Below are positions 7,678 to 10,685 of a DNA stretch of 10,685 nucleotides, piece by piece. This stretch comes from Betaproteobacteria bacterium (GTDB taxonomy: Bacteria > Pseudomonadota > Gammaproteobacteria > Burkholderiales > Burkholderiaceae_E), in the NCBI GenBank assembly GCA_009925965.1, contig RFPW01000057.1:1-10685 (forward strand), written 5' to 3'. The notes under the pieces were generated by a model. That model was not told the DNA's origin and did not search any database. It saw nothing but the letters and a program-made list of their open reading frames with translations. Every line of letters begins with the position of its first letter. Positions within the stretch are counted from its first letter, which is position 1. A program made the position numbers and the translations under genes.

Positions 7678-7772
7678 GGCGCTTTGGTTGGACACCCCGG
7701 GAAACCACTCATGCGCAGAACGATCGACCTTGCGGCATGCTCATGTCTCACAGAGTGCACCTAGGAGAGCGC

Positions 7773-8537
7773 ATGAACCAGTTGGATCTGCAGGGCCGCC
7801 GTGCGGTCATTACCGGTGGTGCGGCCGGAATTGGTCTGGCAATTGCTGCCCGATTGCTTGCCTCGGGCGCTCGGGTGAGTCTTTGGGATCGCGATTCGAC
7901 GGCCTTGAATAAGGCGGCGGAACACCTGCACCTTGAGTTTCCACAACAACCCGCCGTCCATACCGCCCAACTGGATGTCACTTCGGCCCAAGCGGTCGAA
8001 GCCGCGCGCGATTCGACGATCGGCGCGTTCGGCGGCGTTGATGCGTTGGTGTGCAGTGCGGGCATTACCGGACCGAATGTGCCCCTGGTGGACTATCCGG
8101 TCGCGGCGTGGCGCGAGGTCGTTGAAATCAATCTCAATGGGGTGTTCTTGTGCAATCAGGCCCTGGCACCCGACATGGTTGCTCGTGGGTGGGGCCGGAT
8201 CGTCAACATTGCTTCCATCGCCGGCAAGGAAGGCAATCCGAATGCATCGGCCTACAGCGCGTCCAAGGCCGCGGTGATCGCCTTGACCAAATCGCTGGGC
8301 AAAGAACTTGCAAAGTCGGGCGTCTGCGTCAATTGCGTGACGCCAGCTGCGGTCAAAACCGGAATGTTCGATCAGATGACTCAGTCGCATATCGACTTCA
8401 TGCTGTCCAAGATTCCCATGGGTCGATTTGGGCAGGTCGAGGAAATCGCCGCCATGGTCGCCTGGTTGTGTACCGAGGACTGCAGTTTTACGACGGGGGC
8501 TGTGTTCGATCTTTCGGGCGGCCGTGCCGTTTACTGA
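7773..8537 (+). CDS. SDR-family dehydrogenase, probable 2-keto-3-deoxy-sugar-acid dehydrogenase
   Basis: Classical short-chain dehydrogenase (254 aa), cytoplasmic. The cofactor motif is TGGAAGIG (14-21), D39 at the end of the second strand points to NAD(H), and CSAG (94-97) stands in for the NNAG motif. N120, S148, Y161 and K165 form the catalytic tetrad (YSASK). The stretch GKEGNPNASAYSASK, the VNCVTPAA segment and the ending FDLSGGRAVY recall a subgroup containing the 2-keto-3-deoxy-L-rhamnonate and -fuconate dehydrogenases, which oxidise C4 of the dehydratase product. That subgroup assignment is from memory. The start at 7773 has AGGAG five to six bases upstream. An in-frame ATG at 7737 lacks such a site and would add only 12 poorly conserved residues. 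It is divergent from the dehydratase operon and probably shares its operator. A FabG-like role is less likely given the neighbours. Confidence 0.93.
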   Translation: MNQLDLQGRRAVITGGAAGIGLAIAARLLASGARVSLWDRDSTALNKAAEHLHLEFPQQPAVHTAQLDVTSAQAVEAARDSTIGAFGGVDALVCSAGITGPNVPLVDYPVAAWREVVEINLNGVFLCNQALAPDMVARGWGRIVNIASIAGKEGNPNASAYSASKAAVIALTKSLGKELAKSGVCVNCVTPAAVKTGMFDQMTQSHIDFMLSKIPMGRFGQVEEIAAMVAWLCTEDCSFTTGAVFDLSGGRAVY

Positions 8538-8547
8538 AACCACCGCG

Positions 8548-9612
8548 ATGAATTCGACGCCTGTTCTGTGTCACTCGGCAGAGGACTTGCGCACCTTTGC
8601 GGAGGCGCTCCTCTTGGCCGCCGGTGTGCGTGCTGATATTGCCAGGGATGTCGCAGAGGTCCTGCTTGAGGGCGACCTGATGGGGCATGACACGCACGGG
8701 CTGGCCTTACTCTCACCGTATCTCGGTGAAATTACGCGCGGGCAGATGACCCCTAGTGGCGAACCGACGCGTCTGGCTGGACGGGCGGCAGCCGAGCTCT
8801 GGGATGGACACCGATTACCCGGCCCCTGGCTGGTCCGCCGCGGATTAGACCGTGCGACCGAGATGGCGTTGGACTACGGGTCGGGGTCGGTCGTTATTCG
8901 TTGTAGTCACCACATTGCTTGTTTGGCTGCTTTTTTACCTCGCGTTACTGAGCGGGGTCTGGCGGTCTTGCTGATGTGTTCGGACCCGGGGACGGCGAGC
9001 GTTGCCCCGCATGGCGGTAAACGTGCGGTCTTTACGCCCGACCCTTTGGCGGTGGGGATTCCAACCGAAACCACCCCAATCCTGATTGATATTTCGGCGT
9101 CGCTTGCGACCAATGCGATGAGTAACCGACTTGCTCGGCAGGGCCAACGGTTCGAATTTCCGTGGCTCCTGGATGGTGGCGGGAATCCGACGGATGATCC
9201 GAGTGTTTTTGACGCCAATCCCCCGGGAACGATCCTCCCACTGGGTGGGCTTGAGGCCGGCCATAAGGGAACCGGACTCGCACTACTCGTTGAGATGTTG
9301 ACCGGGGGACTCGCGGGTGTCCATCGTGCGGATGCTGTTCAAGGCTGGGGAGCGACAGTGTTTATGTACTGCGTCGACCCCGATGCATTCGGCGGGCGAG
9401 CCGCCTTCGCACGCCAGATGGAATGGATTGCCCAGGCCTGCCGGAGCAACCCACCGCGTCCCGGGTTTAGCGAGGTTCGTGTTCCCGGAGACCGCGCCTG
9501 GTCGCTCCGCGCCAGCCAGCGCCAGAACGGTGTTCGGCTCCAGGTGGAGATCCTGCCGGCACTGCAGCCTTGGGCCGAACGTTTTGGGATAGCGGTTCCT
9601 CAACCCCTCTGA
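8548..9612 (+). CDS. Malate/L-lactate dehydrogenase family (Ldh_2) oxidoreductase
   Basis: NAD(P)-dependent 2-hydroxyacid dehydrogenase of the family containing YlbC/AllD, YiaK, ComC and DpkA, which has a fold unrelated to Rossmann-type lactate dehydrogenases. It has 354 aa, the usual length. Family landmarks seen are GHDTHG (46-51), the SHHIA segment with H121/H122 where members carry the active-site histidine, PHGG and PDPLAVGIPT (154-173), GHKGTGLALLVEML (238-251), and RVPGDRA (311-317). The middle part (residues 181-215) is diverged from the usual DMATS-type stretch. The ATG at 8548 is 10 bases after the SDR stop with no clear Shine-Dalgarno, so the two genes are probably co-transcribed. 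The frame is open further upstream, overlapping the SDR gene, but those residues are not family-like. Possible substrates are L-lactate, a C2-C3 product, or a sugar-acid intermediate; the sequence does not decide. Confidence 0.92.
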   Translation: MNSTPVLCHSAEDLRTFAEALLLAAGVRADIARDVAEVLLEGDLMGHDTHGLALLSPYLGEITRGQMTPSGEPTRLAGRAAAELWDGHRLPGPWLVRRGLDRATEMALDYGSGSVVIRCSHHIACLAAFLPRVTERGLAVLLMCSDPGTASVAPHGGKRAVFTPDPLAVGIPTETTPILIDISASLATNAMSNRLARQGQRFEFPWLLDGGGNPTDDPSVFDANPPGTILPLGGLEAGHKGTGLALLVEMLTGGLAGVHRADAVQGWGATVFMYCVDPDAFGGRAAFARQMEWIAQACRSNPPRPGFSEVRVPGDRAWSLRASQRQNGVRLQVEILPALQPWAERFGIAVPQPL

Positions 9613-9625
9613 TCAAAAAAGCGAC

Positions 9626-9672
9626 TTGAATGGTTGCGCGAACTTCCGTATTGGGGCGGAAATCGCTACGAT
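9626..9672 (+). promoter_or_regulatory. weak promoter candidates before the last gene
   Basis: The 126-base gap after the Ldh_2 gene has no T-tract terminator. Two poor sigma70-like pairs are visible. One is TTGAAT (9626-9631) with TATTGG 17 bases on. The other is TTCCGT (9644-9649) with TACGAT (9667-9672), also 17 bases apart. TACGAT is the better -10 box. Transcription could also simply continue from the SDR-Ldh_2 pair. Confidence 0.2.
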
Positions 9673-9738
9673 GCCCCTGCACCTCTGCTGAGCAATCGCT
9701 TGGCGAGCCGCTGACCTTGACGGCCATGGGCCTGGATC

Positions 9739-10685
9739 GTGAATCTCGTTCTCGCAAACCCCTTTCGAATTCTTGGATTGCCTGCGTCGGCGACCAGTCG
9801 CGAAATTGCGCGGCGAGTGGCCGACCTCAGCGTCGATATCCCGCTCGGGAAAAGCCCGACATTTCCGCTCGATCAGCCGTCTTGGGGGGGGCTCGAACGA
9901 ACTATTCAGGGTATTGAATCGGCAGCGGCCGCGGTCGATGATGTCGAAGGCCGTTGGCTGAACGGTTTGTTCTGGTTTCGATCCGTCGACGCGATCGATG
10001 AGTTGGCGCTGGAGAGTTTAAGTACTGGCAAGCCGGTGCAAGCCTTGCGCTTGTGGGATCAGCGCATTGCCCGGGGTGGGCGCGACGCGATGCCATGTCT
10101 GCTTAATCGATCGGTACTCCAGATTGCGCTGGCGAGCGCGTCCGTTGATGCCAGTTCGGATCGTTTTCGGAGGGCGCTCGACGGTCTGGGGCGGGCTCTG
10201 ACGGATTACCCGCTGGCGGCGCGTGGTGACTTGCCGGCCAGTCGATGGCCTGAAATGTTGCGCCGTCTCCCCGAGCTTATTCTGGCGATGTCACGGAGCG
10301 TTTGCCCGAAGGCATTTGGTCCAGAGGACCTCGGGCTGATCGCTGCGGTCGAAGCGTTCCCAACTGAGGTCCGTGACGAGCTTCGTTCTCGATTGGTCAA
10401 CCCGGTTTTCGCCTGGATTGAGTTGGCCATTCTCGATTCGAATCAGCTCGAGGATGCCCTCGATGTTTACTCGCGACTACGGCAGACCGTAGGTCCCGAC
10501 GATGTGCGTTTGCAGGTGTTGGGCAAGCGGTTGTCCAATGCCTACTTCGATTGGTCGGCGCTGCATGGCCCGGGTACTGAGGCGGTCGCGGACAGCGAGC
10601 GCCAGATGTTGGATATCGTTGAGACCCTGCCCGTCACGACGGGTGTTCTTGATCAGGCGCGCGCGGTTCGTGCGTTAAACGAGGC
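9739..10685 (+). CDS. Protein with J-domain-like N-terminus (partial, runs off the window)
   Basis: The frame is open from the stop at 9718-9720 to the last base, giving 315 whole codons with no stop. The first possible start is GTG 9739, because no ATG or TTG lies between that stop and it. The N-terminus NLVLANPFRILGLPASAT (residues 2-19) followed by SREIARRVADL resembles the opening of DnaJ-type domains (NPYxxLGLxxxAT). The HPD motif that activates DnaK is absent. The next part (WGGLERTIQGIESAAAAVDD, then WLNGLFWF) recalls a group of bacterial J-domain-like hypothetical proteins with helical repeats behind. The remainder is helical and could form TPR-like repeats (for example LSTGKPVQALRLWDQRIA). 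No signal peptide or membrane segment is seen. Same strand as the SDR and Ldh_2 genes, but its composition and family suggest an independent cellular role. Family resemblance is from memory. Confidence 0.75.
   Translation, partial: MNLVLANPFRILGLPASATSREIARRVADLSVDIPLGKSPTFPLDQPSWGGLERTIQGIESAAAAVDDVEGRWLNGLFWFRSVDAIDELALESLSTGKPVQALRLWDQRIARGGRDAMPCLLNRSVLQIALASASVDASSDRFRRALDGLGRALTDYPLAARGDLPASRWPEMLRRLPELILAMSRSVCPKAFGPEDLGLIAAVEAFPTEVRDELRSRLVNPVFAWIELAILDSNQLEDALDVYSRLRQTVGPDDVRLQVLGKRLSNAYFDWSALHGPGTEAVADSERQMLDIVETLPVTTGVLDQARAVRALNE

Noticed and set aside
7685..7707. Second possible operator TGGTT-N13-AACCA
   Set aside because: Arms of only five bases with a long unequal centre that does not fit GntR operator spacing; likely chance.
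7613..7708. N-terminal extension of the dehydratase (starts at 7708 or 7651)
   Set aside because: The extension would be translated through the palindromic operator and the -35 box, has no ribosome site, and lies before the conserved homologous block; 7651 would also be at or upstream of the expected transcript start.
7761..8543. Minus-strand open frame of 260 aa opposite the SDR gene
   Set aside because: Mirror frame of a well-supported SDR with a complete catalytic tetrad and a good ribosome site.

Overview
The window looks like a chromosomal segment from a GC-rich (by eye, clearly above 50%) proteobacterium, possibly a beta- or gammaproteobacterium. The lineage is inferred only from base composition and the flavour of the proteins. 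No rRNA, tRNA, CRISPR, insertion sequence or phage gene is visible. The centre is a sugar-acid uptake and catabolism locus built around one divergent promoter region (about 7613-7772).

Layout: 1-510 (+) is the 3' end of an unrecognised gene. From 7612 down to 531 (-) runs a tightly packed six-gene operon in the order IlvD/Edd-family aldonate dehydratase, D-2-hydroxyacid dehydrogenase (CtBP-like), ABC ATPase, Tat-exported solute-binding protein, MalF-type permease, MalG-type permease. In the other direction, 7773-9612 (+) carries an SDR dehydrogenase resembling 2-keto-3-deoxy-sugar-acid dehydrogenases, then a malate/L-lactate dehydrogenase family (Ldh_2) protein. From 9739 to the window end (+) is a truncated gene for a protein with a J-domain-like N-terminus, probably unrelated to the sugar locus.

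How the genes may work together (inference): the CUT1-type ABC transporter imports a sugar or sugar acid. The dehydratase converts an aldonate to its 2-keto-3-deoxy acid, and the SDR oxidises that intermediate in a non-phosphorylative route like those known for L-fuconate, L-rhamnonate and pentonates. The two hydroxyacid dehydrogenases would handle upstream lactone/acid chemistry or two- and three-carbon products such as lactate or glycolate. No aldolase, FAH-type hydrolase, kinase, sugar dehydrogenase or regulator is in the window, so the pathway is incomplete here and the substrate is not determined.

Two points deserve most attention. A perfect 17-bp palindrome (AATTGGTAAGACCAATT, 7652-7668) sits in the divergent region and matches the operator type of FadR-subfamily GntR regulators (LldR/PdhR-like). 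The solute-binding protein gene is broken by a frameshift near 2664-2668; its 3' part continues intact in another frame, so it is either a very recent lesion or a sequence error.
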